Shown: positions 25,601-34,314 of the stretch, piece after piece
Position numbering within the stretch: position 1 is the stretch's first letter
Layout: each line of letters starts with the position of its first letter
DNA from: Limnomonas spitsbergensis
Taxonomy: Eukaryota; Chlorophyta; Chlorophyceae; Chlamydomonadales
DNA: 64,000 nt
Reading direction: 5' to 3'
Assembly (NCBI GenBank): GCA_037349105.1
Contig: JAYJMM010000054.1
Location: 124,001-188,000 of the forward strand
Notes under the pieces: model-generated
The model's input: only the letters and a program-made list of their open reading frames with translations
What the model was told of the DNA's origin: nothing
Databases searched by the model: none
Position numbers and translations under genes: made by a program

Positions 25601-28600
25601 GGACGGGGTCGAGGACAGATGGAGGACGAGTGGCTAGACACACCACCTGTTGCCACCTGAGTCCTGACCTGTTCTTAGCTGAAGTTCTGCTGGACTGAGC
25701 TGTCCTCAGCGTCATTACAGGGCTGCATCCTAACCACAAAAGGATCTGCCTACATGCCTCCCCCCCCCCTGATACTCACAGCATGTTCATGTGTGCTCAT
25801 CTATAAGCTTGTGGTCCCCATTAGAGTACACCTTGATCCTTGTGTTTGTAGGCTGCTTGAGCTCACGTCCCTACCATCGGCAGCCGGGCTGCTGGCAGCC
25901 CTCATGGCAGGCAGCCTGCTTGCGGCAGACCCCGTGTGGTCTGCACTGGAGGCCAGCCTGCAGCAGCAAAAGCAAGCTGACAGCCCCGCATCATCCCTCC
26001 TTTCCTATGCCTGCCAACTCCACTTCTTTGACCCGGCCTTCTCTGAACCAGCTGGCCCAGCTGCCACCGAGCTAACGCGGTGGGTTTGGGAGCTCAGAGA
26101 GCAGCTCAGCATTGGATCCACCTGCGGCGGCCGCCCAGCCGTGCACCATGCGGTTGCTGTGGCCTTCTACCGCTCAGCGGCAGACGCAGCCGCCCGTTCC
26201 CTAGCGGCGGCAGCGGCAGCTAAGGGGCGCGTTTCGCTCCAAAGCCTGCCGTCCTTGGTTTTGGAGCTGGACCGCGTGCTGGGTCTGTGCGGCAACCCGG
26301 GCATGGACGCACTTCACAGCCTCCTGTTGTACCTACTTAAGGCGCTAAAGGGCGCAGGGACTCTGGAGGCGATGCAACGACTGTGCTCCCGCCTGTCGGC
26401 CATGAGGTGCCTGGACCCTGACGCCCTCGGCCTCTCCTCTCCTGCACGGGTACCGTTCGATGTGTGTGACTCTGTCCCACTTGCCAGGTAGACATGTGAC
26501 CGCCTCTTACAGCTCACCTCTGGGCACTTTGGCTTGCCGAACAGGTGCAGCCAGGGGCTTAACATTGCCCCCCCTGAGAGGGAACTGGCAGCCTTTCTGA
26601 GCAACACTATTGCTGACCACAGACACACCCGTTCCCTGGGCATGGCGATCGCAGCACAGCTTTACCTGCCCCGGGCAGCACCCGGCGACTTGCCAGCAGG
26701 AAGCAAGCGTCTGCGGGCAATGCTCCAGAAGCTGGGGACTGCAGTAGCAGCCTCAGGTGAAGTCTCTTCAGCTGTCCTGGCGTCCCTCATTGACCCGGGC
26801 TGGCCTGGCGCTGTCGCACCGGCCGTGCTGCACCTCACGCCTCAATCGCCACTTTCCCATGTGTACCTGGCGTCCGCAGCCACCTCCCTGGTGCTGGGCC
26901 TGGCTAGCAGCGGCAGGCGTGGGGGGCTGGCGGGGGTCCTGCGACAGTACCTCTGCAAGCCTGCACATGCCGCCACACAGCTTATGCTGGCGATGCCCCA
27001 TGATGAATGGGCAATGGCGCTCAAAGGCAGCGACGGAAAACATTTGTACCGGTGTGCTTGTGGCTTCAGGTCAGTGGGCACAGAGGGTGATGGACGGGTG
27101 GGGCACTCAAGATATGAGGTGGGGGTGTAGATGAAATGTACATCAGGTGTAGCCTAAATTTATAAAAAATTCCTAGACAGCTGCGTTATTTGTATGGTCA
27201 ATCGAAGTCAGCCTGGCAGAGGTCCCCCCGGGTCATGACCACACCAAAGTTGGTGAAAGCCAGAGGCTGATCCCTCCATGAATGGGGCCTCCTCGGGAAT
27301 ACGTTTTCCCCTCCCCATCAAGTCAAACGGGGCATCATAATCGACGCATGATAAGCTGGTGCCCCAAATAAGTTCAAAAGCACAACATGGACATGGGATA
27401 TTATAAATTAAGTAAATAAGAGGACCAACTGGGCTGTCTACCAACACTTCACCAGCAATGGCAGCGGCATGGTGAGACGCAGGCAGCTGAATGAAAAGCT
27501 GAACCACACAGAGAGTGAAGCTGCTCTTAATAGCCTCAGCTCTTTGGTTTATTGGTACACGTCTTCTTTAATCACAAGGGGCTATGCTGCTCTATTGTAG
27601 GTATACCATCGGTGAGTGCGGCAGGCCCACAGAGGGACTGCAGTGCCCCACGGAGAATTGCGGCCGCACATTGGGCGGACGCGATCATGTGCCCAGTGCT
27701 GGCCAGGTGAACGAGGGCCACACTTTATTGCTACCAGTCGCACAGCAGCAGCGCGGCTACATCCCCCGCGGCTCGATGGCCCACGGCAGCATGAGGGACC
27801 TTCCCCCATCAAGTTACCACCTGCTCAGCTTGATGGTTCACTCCGCGCTGCTCATGGGAGTGGCAATGGGTGCAGCTCCCAGCGGAGACCTTGTGAGGCT
27901 GATGGCAGCTCGCTCAGACGCAGATGCGGCCGCTGCCTGCGGGGAGGCCTTGCTGGTCGACTGGCAAGGTCTGGGCTCTGCACTGAACAGCTGCAGCGAG
28001 GACCAGCTGGGTGCCGTGCTGCACGATGCAGTGCAGCTGCTCATGGACGCTCCTGCTCTCCCCAGGGCAGCCGCTGGCACGATGGGTGCTGGTGCCAGCA
28101 GTGCCGGCAGCGGTGGCGATGGAGATGTGCAGCCACTGCAGTCAGCGGATGCCCGTCAGCAGTGGGAGCGGCACTTCCATCAGCACGTCGCAGGCCCAGC
28201 AGTGGCTCAGCCCCAGCAGGCACTCATGGCTTTGGTCTCGGCAGGCCACATCAGCGGGGCTCTTGAGCGCGAGGTGCAGGAGGCCTTCTCTCAGCCGTTT
28301 GCTCCCGGCTACCAGCAGCGCTTCCTCCCCAACGCCTTTGCCGCCCGCACGCCGCCCACCTTGGAGGCACTGGCTGCTGTTGTTGCCCGCGACCCCTCCT
28401 ACTCCGATCGCTTCCCCGTCACCTGCTTGTCCTTGAGGCGCCATGCAGAGGGGCGGCTTGCGAACGTGCCCCGCCTACCGCAGCTGCTTCGCTTTGAGGC
28501 AACGATGCGCCAGCGTTTCTCCCACATTCTCAGCCGAGCTGATGCCTCTGTGCAGCCCCTGCGCCAGCTGCTCCGGAGCCAGCCCAAGGAGACAGGCGGG

Positions 28601-29947
28601 GGCGAGGGCGGGCTGTTGGAGTGTCAGTGGGCGTCTTTTGTGGAGGCCTATAACAGCTGTGCGCCTGCCACGAACCGCCACCGCTGCAGGGACATAGTGG
28701 TCCGCCCACTCCTCCCGGAGTCGGCCCCTCCCCTGGTGGCATGCCTCACAGAATCTGATGAAGGGCGCCTGCTGCAGGCTATGCTGACCGAGCTGGCTGC
28801 GCAACAGAACGGCTTCCTAGATGACCTCTCTCGGGCGTCCGGGGTCAATGAGGCTGCGCTCACAGCTGGTGCCCTGCCCGCGGTTCTACCTAACACGGCC
28901 ACACCCTTACCTGTGCAGCAGGCCGCAGCGGGGGATCTGGTGGATCTTGCAGCGGCGATGGAGGAGCTGCAACATCAGTTGTCAGGTGGCCGCCTGGCCT
29001 GGTCTGGCCTTCTCTACGGCCGGGGGCAGGAGGTCGGTTTTGACTTGGATGGCATCGAGGCGCTCCTCTCGCAGCACCTAGCAGTGGGTAAGCAGCGACT
29101 GGCTGAGCCCACTGCTGAAAACACACAGCAGTTTGTGTTCCGGGGCAGGCTGTTCCGCGATGCAGCGACACTCTTATTCGAGGTGGCCCGGAAGGTGCCG
29201 CAGGAACCGATGGAAGCTGTTGCCGCAACTGAGGTTGTTGCCAGTCTGCGTGAGGCTCTGAGGACAGGAAAGATGAGGGCTTCCGCCGCACCCTCAACAC
29301 TGGCCGGGCTGGTACCGCACCTGCAGGTCTTGCTAAGCTTTGCCCGCTGCTGCCCCTCGGGAGCGGACCACGCCACATCCATCGCAGATTTTGTTCGGCT
29401 GTGGCTGCCAGAGGTGGGCGGGGGTGGGACCTGCGAAGTGTTGTTGGGCGTGCTTCCCTCGCTGATGCGGATGCAACAGCTGGTAGCACTGTACGAGGCG
29501 GTGGAGGATGCCATGGCCGGTGGGGCGCTGACGGCGGTCCCAGAGCAGTATCGCCGCTGCCGGCAGCTGCCGGGGGGGGCGGTGCGGGATGGTGTGAGGA
29601 GGTGCGTTGTGGGAGGTGGCGGGCGCATCATCATTCCACCCCGCACATTCCTAACCGTCTTGCGGCGCTTCATCCTGCGTTTCCTGTGTTCCGATGAGGA
29701 TACTCAAGAGGGCCTGGCACCCTCACAGCCATTGTTGTTGTACCTGTGCAACGCGGAGTGCATGCAGTGGCCGTGGCAGCAGCTCGCGGGGAGCCCTGAA
29801 GCAGCTGAGCAGCTACTGGAGGACCTGCTGGTGCAGCCGCTGCAGGAACATCTGAGACTGGAGCACGTGGGGGCGCTGCATGAGGCACTAGTGGGCCTGG
29901 TTCCAGGGCAGCTGGGAGGGGACACAGTGCAGAGGAGTGACATGTAG
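1..29947 (+). CDS. RNF213: RNF213/mysterin-like giant AAA+ ATPase and E3 ubiquitin ligase, 5'-partial, 15 exons in window
   Basis: Proposed exons: <1-822, 1266-1528, 6443-6631, 7443-7920, 8420-8521, 8966-9130, 10085-10161 (or 10036-10161, see separate entry), 13308-13593, 19934-20040, 20475-20666, 21260-23450, 24103-25454, 25852-26487, 26545-27069, 27601-29947 (TAG). All junctions are GT-AG and phases add to 3,244 codons including the stop. Recognised blocks in RNF213 order: Walker A GHTGCGKTS, Walker B LFLDESNT followed by AACNPY, a VHPLPE motif, second Walker A GKPGSSKS, second Walker B VVVLLDEVGLAE, GISNWALDAAKMNRA, FHGMRDFY, RNFGG, LLNRLEKQY and an RZ-finger motif. The family forms a dynein-like ATPase core joined to an E3 module and acts in the cytosol, in vertebrates on lipid droplets and intracellular bacteria. 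That role is not established for algae. The N-terminal part lies left of the window. Family assignment is firm; exact exon ends are predictions. Confidence 0.9.
601..1528 (+). other. First visible AAA+ module (Walker A and B) of the RNF213-like protein
   Basis: Exon 1-822 carries GHTGCGKTSLIRFLA at about 661-705, a P-loop. The next exon (1266-1528) opens with VWLFLDESNT, the Walker B strand, followed by PIAACNPY, matching the sensor-like block after Walker B in RNF213 AAA modules, then LVYSVHPLPE. The P-loop Lys-Thr and Walker B Asp-Glu are present, so ATP binding and hydrolysis look possible. By order this should correspond to the module called AAA3 in vertebrate RNF213. The intron 823-1265 holds two near-identical 49-bp copies of a CTTGGGCAGGTG-containing segment (about 1090-1180), themselves acceptor-like. 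Confidence 0.82.
1529..1908 (+). other. AT-rich intron segment with TAA microsatellite
   Basis: Start of the 4.9-kb intron 1529-6442. It is AT-rich, with TAATAATAA runs at about 1780-1830. No coding signal seen. Confidence 0.7.
1909..6400 (+). repeat. 33-bp minisatellite, about 136 copies, intronic
   Basis: Tandem units with core CTGGTTTGTCCCAGTCTAG, very homogeneous, with a few biallelic positions (AGT/AGC, GCC/GTC/GAC, TTTG/CTTG). Because 33 is divisible by 3 and the unit lacks stops in several frames, open frames of 1,487-1,569 codons appear on both strands. These are by-products. The array sits inside the intron between exons 1266-1528 and 6443-6631, whose phases match exactly when the array is removed. 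Each unit includes a pyrimidine-rich TTTGTCCCAG, which resembles a 3' splice site. Confidence 0.97.
6889..7095 (+). repeat. 10-bp minisatellite, about 20 copies, intronic
   Basis: Perfect tandem copies of AGCCAGCATG within the intron 6632-7442. The flanks are AT-rich. Minus-strand open frames here (AHAGSCWLML-type) are repeat artefacts. Confidence 0.97.
7921..8419 (+). other. Intron without recognisable content
   Basis: The intron between exon 7443-7920 and the P-loop exon. No repeat or gene seen. The next intron (8522-8965) is likewise plain apart from a GTAGCTGAATTGTAGC-like motif near 8886. Confidence 0.6.
9161..9832 (+). repeat. 13-bp minisatellite, about 50 copies, intronic
   Basis: Tandem copies of GTACAATCCTGGT with occasional TAGTGCCT and GGAC variants, starting 30 bp after the donor at 9131. 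The exon end (ACAATCCTCTCAAG followed by GTA) resembles the unit (ACAATCCTGGT followed by GTA), so an origin from the donor region is possible but weaker than for the 49-bp array. Confidence 0.95.
10036..10161 (+). other. Exon with a reading-frame break or alternative acceptor
   Basis: Relatives read NPLK-x-LHALLE and continue without a gap to the GISNWALD motif. Here an acceptor at 10035 gives ALHALLEP and then TAG at 10060. The rest (SHASAGGQGRVAVVGISNW) is open in the +1 frame. Removing one base near 10053-10060 would join both halves. Alternatively a downstream acceptor (CCAG at 10081-10084) gives exon 10085-10161, which keeps the phase with both neighbours and loses about 16 residues including LHALLE. 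Genuine mutation, assembly error and alternative splicing cannot be told apart here. Confidence 0.7.
10162..13190 (+). repeat. 49-bp minisatellite, about 60 copies, derived from a 5' splice site
   Basis: Units contain GGGCTGCAGGTGCGGTGA followed by GATGCGGGAGGGCAG. The real donor of the preceding exon reads CTGTGCAG then GTACGGCAATTATGCGAG and AGGGCAGCTAGGAGG, clearly the ancestral unit. Each copy therefore carries a CAG|GTGCGG decoy donor. Larger segmental duplication is visible: 10440-10830 closely repeats at 11400-11790. Confidence 0.95.
13594..14389 (+). other. Intron segment with unexplained unique sequence
   Basis: Start of the 6.3-kb intron 13594-19933. Short direct copies of GGTCCGCGCAC lie at about 13901 and 14090, bracketing about 190 bp, perhaps an old insertion. 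No open frame of note. Confidence 0.5.
14390..19348 (+). repeat. 28-bp satellite-like array, about 177 copies, one biallelic position
   Basis: Near-perfect tandem units with core GGATTCCTCCCTTRATTA followed by TGCATATTTA. Almost the only variation is G or A at R, giving TTGATTA or TTAATTA. The array ends with one variant (TTAATAATGC). It lies entirely in the intron between exons 13308-13593 and 19934-20040. It contains the palindrome ATGCAT in every unit. Confidence 0.98.
19587..19778 (+). repeat. 47-bp tandem repeat, four copies
   Basis: Four copies of a 47-bp unit with GGGAAGGGCCACGCCCTGTC and GGAGTTCAAATTC, at about 19588, 19636, 19683 and 19730. It is intronic, upstream of exon 19934-20040. 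Confidence 0.9.
20186..20262 (+). repeat. Short dispersed repeat family, copy 1
   Basis: GGCGTGGATGTTGCTTCGGT then CAGGCTGCG. It shares the family core (GCGGATGTGGCTTCGGCCCA, GGCTGCACTGTTTCC, TAACTCTCACGCCC). It lies in an RNF213-like intron (20041-20474). Confidence 0.6.
21158..21228 (-). repeat. Short dispersed repeat family, copy 2
   Basis: On the minus strand reads GTGTGGATGCAGCTTCCGCC then AAGCTGCACTGTTCCCTTAC. It lies directly upstream of exon 21260-23450. Confidence 0.6.
22618..22662 (+). repeat. Coding (CAG)n-type microsatellite encoding polyalanine
   Basis: About 13 AGC/CAG triplets in a row inside exon 21260-23450, read in the alanine frame. It is flanked by weaker Ala-rich stretches. 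Likely length-variable between strains. Confidence 0.9.
24038..24140 (+). repeat. Duplicated 3' splice site and exon start
   Basis: CCCACAG-GCGGTGCGCAATAT at about 24032-24050 and CTCCACAG-GCGGTGTGTGATAT at 24096-24115 are related, and both continue into CAGCCTGC-CCTCC-like sequence. The second is taken as the real acceptor (exon starts 24103) because AVCDILPDVLQ keeps phase with the exon ending 23450. The first would also be open, so an alternative start 64 bp upstream cannot be excluded. Confidence 0.6.
25182..25246 (+). repeat. Three 24-bp coding repeats near the end of exon 24103-25454
   Basis: Three copies of a 24-bp unit containing GCAAGCCCTGGCAGTACATG, each encoding the pattern S-P-G-S-T-C-T-A. 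The third copy is diverged. It lies in a poorly conserved part of the RNF213-like protein. Confidence 0.8.
27022..27720 (+). other. RZ-type zinc finger, split by an intron (27070-27600), with a variant first ligand set
   Basis: The end of exon 26545-27069 encodes HLYRCACGF and the start of exon 27601 encodes RYTIGECGRP, then LQCPTENCGRTLGGRDH. This matches the RZ finger shared by RNF213 and ZNFX1 (usual form C-x3-H-x-x-x-x-G-x-C-G, then C-x2-C and IGG-x-x-H). The residue normally His in C-x3-H is Phe here, and an extra Cys lies two residues after the first. The second pair is spaced C-x4-C instead of C-x2-C. The RZ finger carries the transthiolation-type ligase activity in RNF213, so the changes matter for function. 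Confidence 0.85.
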
Positions 29948-30622
29948 ATAGGCTGCCACCTGGAGGCCACACACACATGGGGGTGGTGGGGGCATTCCAT
30001 TACACACAGGAGGGGGCATTCCTTTACATCTCATGCGGTGCAGTATGCCGTATCACGGCAGTGGCGTGAAGGAAACGGCATTCAGGTGGCAAGTGGGGAT
30101 CCTTTAAACCTCACTTTCAAGGTGGATAGTGGGTGGAGCTGTTTCTCTTCAGCTCTCACGGCATTTCAGGATTGGTAGTAAGTTGAACTGTGTCTCTCAG
30201 TATCAGGCAGGATTTGTGTATTTGCTGATGTATTTTGACACAGCTATACGACAGCCGGTACGTGTGTACACATATTCTGCACATTTGCTTTGCCACTAGT
30301 ATTGTCAATATCTCGATGGATAGAACGAGATATAAGTAGATTGGGCAGATTTACACAACAGCAGTAGAACTGCAGCACACAGACCTTTGCCAGACCTTGG
30401 AACCTGCAGTGAACCCTTCAAGGGGTATAGGGTGCGGGGAGTACATGTGGGTGTACATGGGGGGAGGGCTTACATCCTCTAGCCAATTAGCCAGTCTGCC
30501 ACTGGTATTGACCTCACGTGCAGTACAGGATCTTGTGGACTGAGATGATGTTTGTAGTAGAATGCCCTCATGGAGTGGAAATTTAGAAATTTGTTGCAAC
30601 AGTTCGATTATTTGTTATCCTT
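29948..30622 (+). other. Intergenic, 3' flank of the RNF213-like gene
   Basis: No gene or convincing RNA seen between the TAG at 29945 and the next open frame. Two GGGGGCATTCC-type short repeats occur at about 29985-30025. Confidence 0.6.
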
Positions 30623-31066
30623 ATGCCCAGCTTGGGGTCAGCAGAGAAATGTGAAAAGGCAGGTGCACCTATTATGTCATGCAACAGGGTTTCAAAATGT
30701 TTGTTGCTTGGGCTCGTTGTGGAACCTAGAGAGAAAACGAAGTTGCAGCCCGACATCATGTTGGTCCAACAGAAAGCAAACAAAGCAGGCACAGCCATTT
30801 ACATCGTTGAGTTCAAATATTGCAGAGATTACAGAGATACCCTACAAGACGACCAGCTCGCAGCTTGCAAAAAACAGCACGCTCCCCTGATTCAGAAACT
30901 CGTGCAAAGTGGATATATGCAATGCAACATAAAGCATACCCCAGTTTTGATTGGGATCTCCGGAACCGTCTACCTTGAACGAACCATGCAGCAACTGGGC
31001 CTAACCACCTACCATACAAAAAATGTGCTCAGAAAATGCATATGCAGCCGAGGTGCAAGCTTTTAA
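30623..31066 (+). pseudogene. Mobile-element remnant with PD-(D/E)XK-nuclease-like domain
   Basis: Open frame of about 147 codons. It has LQPDIMLV, then YIVEFKYCRDYRDTL, QLAACKKQHAPLIQ and VLIGISGTVY. The PD...(x)...E-x-K arrangement (PDIM and VEFKY) fits a PD-(D/E)XK nuclease fold, as in the C-terminal endonuclease of some non-LTR retrotransposons. No reverse transcriptase lies directly upstream, so this is probably a truncated copy. Family assignment rests on motif recall, not a search. Confidence 0.5.
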
Positions 31067-31717
31067 ATACCTACATAGCATTGAGTGTGCAGACAAGGCG
31101 AAGAATTAAATACTGCCCCACCGGATCAGCTAAAATCAATGAGAAACAAAAACACAAACACAAGGACACGTGATCAGAAAGAAAGGAAGACTCCTCCTCC
31201 GCCGAAGCACCACGTGATCAACTTAGTTGTGTCTTTCTTTCTATGGTCACGGCGCGGATGTGGCTTCGGCCCAGGCTGCCCTGTTTCTGTAACTCTCACG
31301 CCTCATGGCTTTCTTTCTTGCCCAGCTATCACAAGGAGAACCGAAACAAGCGTGTAGTGAAGAAATGCGGCTTATTCGGTCTCTAGGTCGTAATTAGCGA
31401 TTTGCGACGCAGCGGGATTCCAAATCGAAAGTAGACTATAATGCTGGTCCTCACCCTGCCAGTTGCCAGTGCACTATGGCATGCCGTTAGGAAAGTGATG
31501 GCCTGCCCGCAAGTCCAATAAATTGCTTCCTATTCGGAAGTAATGAAAAATGCAACGCTTCTAATACCAGCACGGTAGAGGTAGGTTAACCGCAAGTGAT
31601 GAAAACAATTGTTTCTCTGACGGAACATGCTCCGTCAATGCTCCGTCCTCCAATTCGCCATGCTGCCACTGCTAGCATGATACTTGAAGGAGCAGACAAA
31701 TAAATTGCTGTTTCTTC
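31067..31717 (+). other. Intergenic between element remnant and the minus-strand gene
   Basis: Holds one copy of the short dispersed repeat (31243-31310). Otherwise no gene or RNA was recognised. Confidence 0.6.
31243..31310 (+). repeat. Short dispersed repeat family, copy 3
   Basis: Reads GGCGCGGATGTGGCTTCGGC, CCAGGCTGCCCTGTTTC, TAACTCTCACGCC. Intergenic. Confidence 0.7.
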
Positions 31718-33627
31718 TCATACCGTTTGAGGGCAGTTATTAACAACGGTATCCAACACACAAAATGCTGAGCATGAATCATCCTTTGCTGTGACATCCT
31801 TGTCATTCTTGCTCCCTGTGCCCAAGGGCAGTTGGATGCCGAGGTCTGCCAGCTCCTGCTTGTATGCCTCAAGCACCTGGAACAAGAAACAGCAAAATAT
31901 AAAAATCAGATAATCCCGGCAACATGGGCCTCCAAGCCTACTCATGCTCAAAGCATTCACCTAGTATGGGTTCATCCCATGCAATGGGATACAATATAAA
32001 CCAATATTTTCAACCCTTTGGTTACTATCCTGATTTTGTTGAAAGGGAAAACTTACTGAAGTGTGTATGGACAAATGATTGTATGAGCTTGATTGTGATA
32101 CAACTGGGCAAGTAGGGTGCCAAATGCCGAGTAGGCTGTTGGTGCAAAGGAAATGCCTGCGTATGTTCTTCTGACATACCCAAGCATGCAACCCCCACGG
32201 ATGCATTCACACTTACCAATGATGCATTCACACTTACCATCTTGATCATCGCCGGACTGTGCACTGCATCCTTGATATACTCCTTGAGCTTGCGGCGCCT
32301 CTCCTTGATGTGCCAGTCCTGCCATGTCTCCAAAGAGGCAAAGTGGTCGTGGTTGGGAGACTGGTTGGAGCTGCAAGCCAGCAAGTGCGCATGCGCATTT
32401 ACGCCGCAATCCATAAAGCACCATGCGCAGAATCCGGCGCTGCATGCCGCCACGCCACAAGTGAGGGCGCAACATCCTGAAAAGTCGAAGAACACAGTCT
32501 TGCAGCGAGGGCACTCGTGATTGAGAATGTCGTCAAAGATGTGGCCGCGATGAAGAGCGAGCTGCACATCCAAGCCTCCGACCTGCCCAGCCCTGCCGGC
32601 CGCGGCGTTGCTTTTCATCTCCTCCCTCAGCTCGCGGATCCTTTTCTCCATCTCTGTCTCATTGGCGTTGCGCCGGCCTCTCTGGAAAGCCTCGAAGGCA
32701 GCTTCGTCGACCGCTTGAGAAAGCGCGAAAGCCTTGATGCAAGTGACCACCCTGTCAGTCTTGCATCCCGGGCGTGTGATGTCTGACTGCTCCAACGTCA
32801 ACGCCGACGACTCATGCGTGACATGCTGGCAGAGGCAGGCTTTGCATAAGAAATGCGTGGAGTCACCTTCGGCCGCACACCGCATCCCGTCTGACAAGCT
32901 GAAGGCGTCGTCGCCGCAGATGCAGCATTCAAGGCCGGGCTGCTGGATTGGTGGATGAAGCAGCCCCATCACCACTGGCAGGTCTGCCACGACTGGCTCA
33001 TGCAGCAACATGTTAACCTGCCTCTGCAACAACTCAGCATGTACGGCATCCTCACGGACCTGCTGCTGGTCCAGCTCATCCTGCAGCAGCTGGGCTTGTT
33101 GAGCATCTTGCTGCAGCTGAGCCTTTTGGGCAGCTCGAGCTTCCTCCTCACGCTGTGCCGCAAGCTTTCGGAAAGTCTTTTGTCTCCAACTCCTTCTGTC
33201 TTGTCGCCTTCTACTCTCCTACTGCCTCCCTCAGCAACTCTCTTTGAATGGCATCCTGCTTTATCTGTTGCTGGTCAAATTCCTCTTGCAACAACTGAGC
33301 TTGTTGTGCATCCTTCTTCACTTGCTTTGCCTGTTGCTTCCTCCTCCTTGCCACCTGCTGATCTCTCTCCCTTTCCGCCTGCTGCTCTCCCTCCTTTGCC
33401 AAGTGCTGTGACCTTTGCAACCTCAGTCTTGTCTCCTTCTGCGCTCTAATCGCCTCCCCTAGCATTTCAGTACGTGAGGCGTCCTCCTCCTCCTCTCTTG
33501 CTGACTGCTGCTCCCTCTCTCTTTCTGCATCCAGTTGCCTCCCTGTTGCTGCCTGCTGCGCCCTCATCCCAGTCAATAAGATTCCGTCGCTTGAACGGGT
33601 GGCTTGCATTAAGATGGGGAATGACAT
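31718..33627 (-). CDS. Coiled-coil protein with RING/IBR-like cysteine-rich domain
   Basis: Proposed exons on the minus strand: 33627-33223, 33176-32238 and 31876-31718 (TGA). All are phase 0, giving about 500 residues. The first intron would be only 46 nt (GTAGGA...CAAAAG); without it the frame is broken by one base near 33211. The N-terminal half is Gln/Glu/Arg-rich coiled coil with an internal duplication (DAQQAQLLQEEFDQQQ and DAQQAQLLQDELDQQQ). The centre has CCICGDD and HFLCKACLCQH. The C-terminal third has CPRCKTVFF, GCCALTCG, CSAGFCAWCF and a His pair, resembling the IBR/Rcat half of RBR E3 ligases. The last exon ends NNCPQTV. It is divergent from the PHYLLO gene. Family-level call only; it could be a multi-copy or element-associated gene. 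Confidence 0.62.
32210..32241 (-). repeat. Tandem duplication of a splice donor
   Basis: On the minus strand, GTAAGTGTGAATGCATCATTG occurs directly before a second GTAAGTGTGAATGCATC. The first is the likely donor after 32238. Both are good 5' splice sites 21 bp apart. Confidence 0.8.
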
Positions 33628-34314
33628 GCTTCTCTTAAACCAGGGATGGAGATCAGGAGATGCAGGTCGCTTTAATCCGTGTTGATCGCCCCTCCTATAA
33701 GTAAAATATGCATTTAGTGGACTACAATCGCATATTTTGAAACGGCTGGAAAGTTCAGGCTATCTGTGTGGGAATGAATTCGAGGACGTGTGCTGTCGTG
33801 CCACCACAGGTGTATGAACGCTGACCAATATCATGTTGTCGTACGCCAAAAGATGAAAATCTGCAGAGTACACCTGCAGAGTCCACCGCAACCTGGAATC
33901 AGCATGCAGTTTTGGGAAAATTGATGTGGGGAGGTGTGAGTAGTCCGAACTTATTACACAGAAGTTACGCTTTCCAGCTTTACGTGGGTACCTCGGGGGA
34001 ACGTATGGACTGCAATTTCACTGCTGTGGTGTCCATTTATGACATGATAACGATTCTTGGTTGTCCAATCCTGCTGTAACGCGCAAGAGCGGCATGAAAC
34101 TGAGCGCTGCGACCTCATCTCAACAGCACACCGCAGTGCGTTTTACTCATCTGCAACCAATCCGAGGCCCCGCCTCGCCCACCGCCGTTCGTCGGAGTAT
34201 TCGTGGAATTCGACCGGTCACAGCGTCCAACGACACATCCAGTGGCGCCCATCACACTTGAGAGGCCTCCCACACAGCTCCCTACCTCAGGCATTGCTGG
34301 CGATAAGACTCCCC
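33628..34314. promoter_or_regulatory. Divergent intergenic region between the RING/IBR-like gene and PHYLLO
   Basis: About 690 bp separate the two predicted start codons, which face away from each other, so both promoters should lie here. No clear TATA box or repeated element was recognised. The true 5' UTRs are unknown. Confidence 0.4.

Noticed and set aside
27208..27507. Minus-strand 99-codon frame in an RNF213-like intron
   Set aside because: No recognised motif or splice structure; it lies within the intron splitting the RZ finger. Could be an insertion remnant but unsupported.
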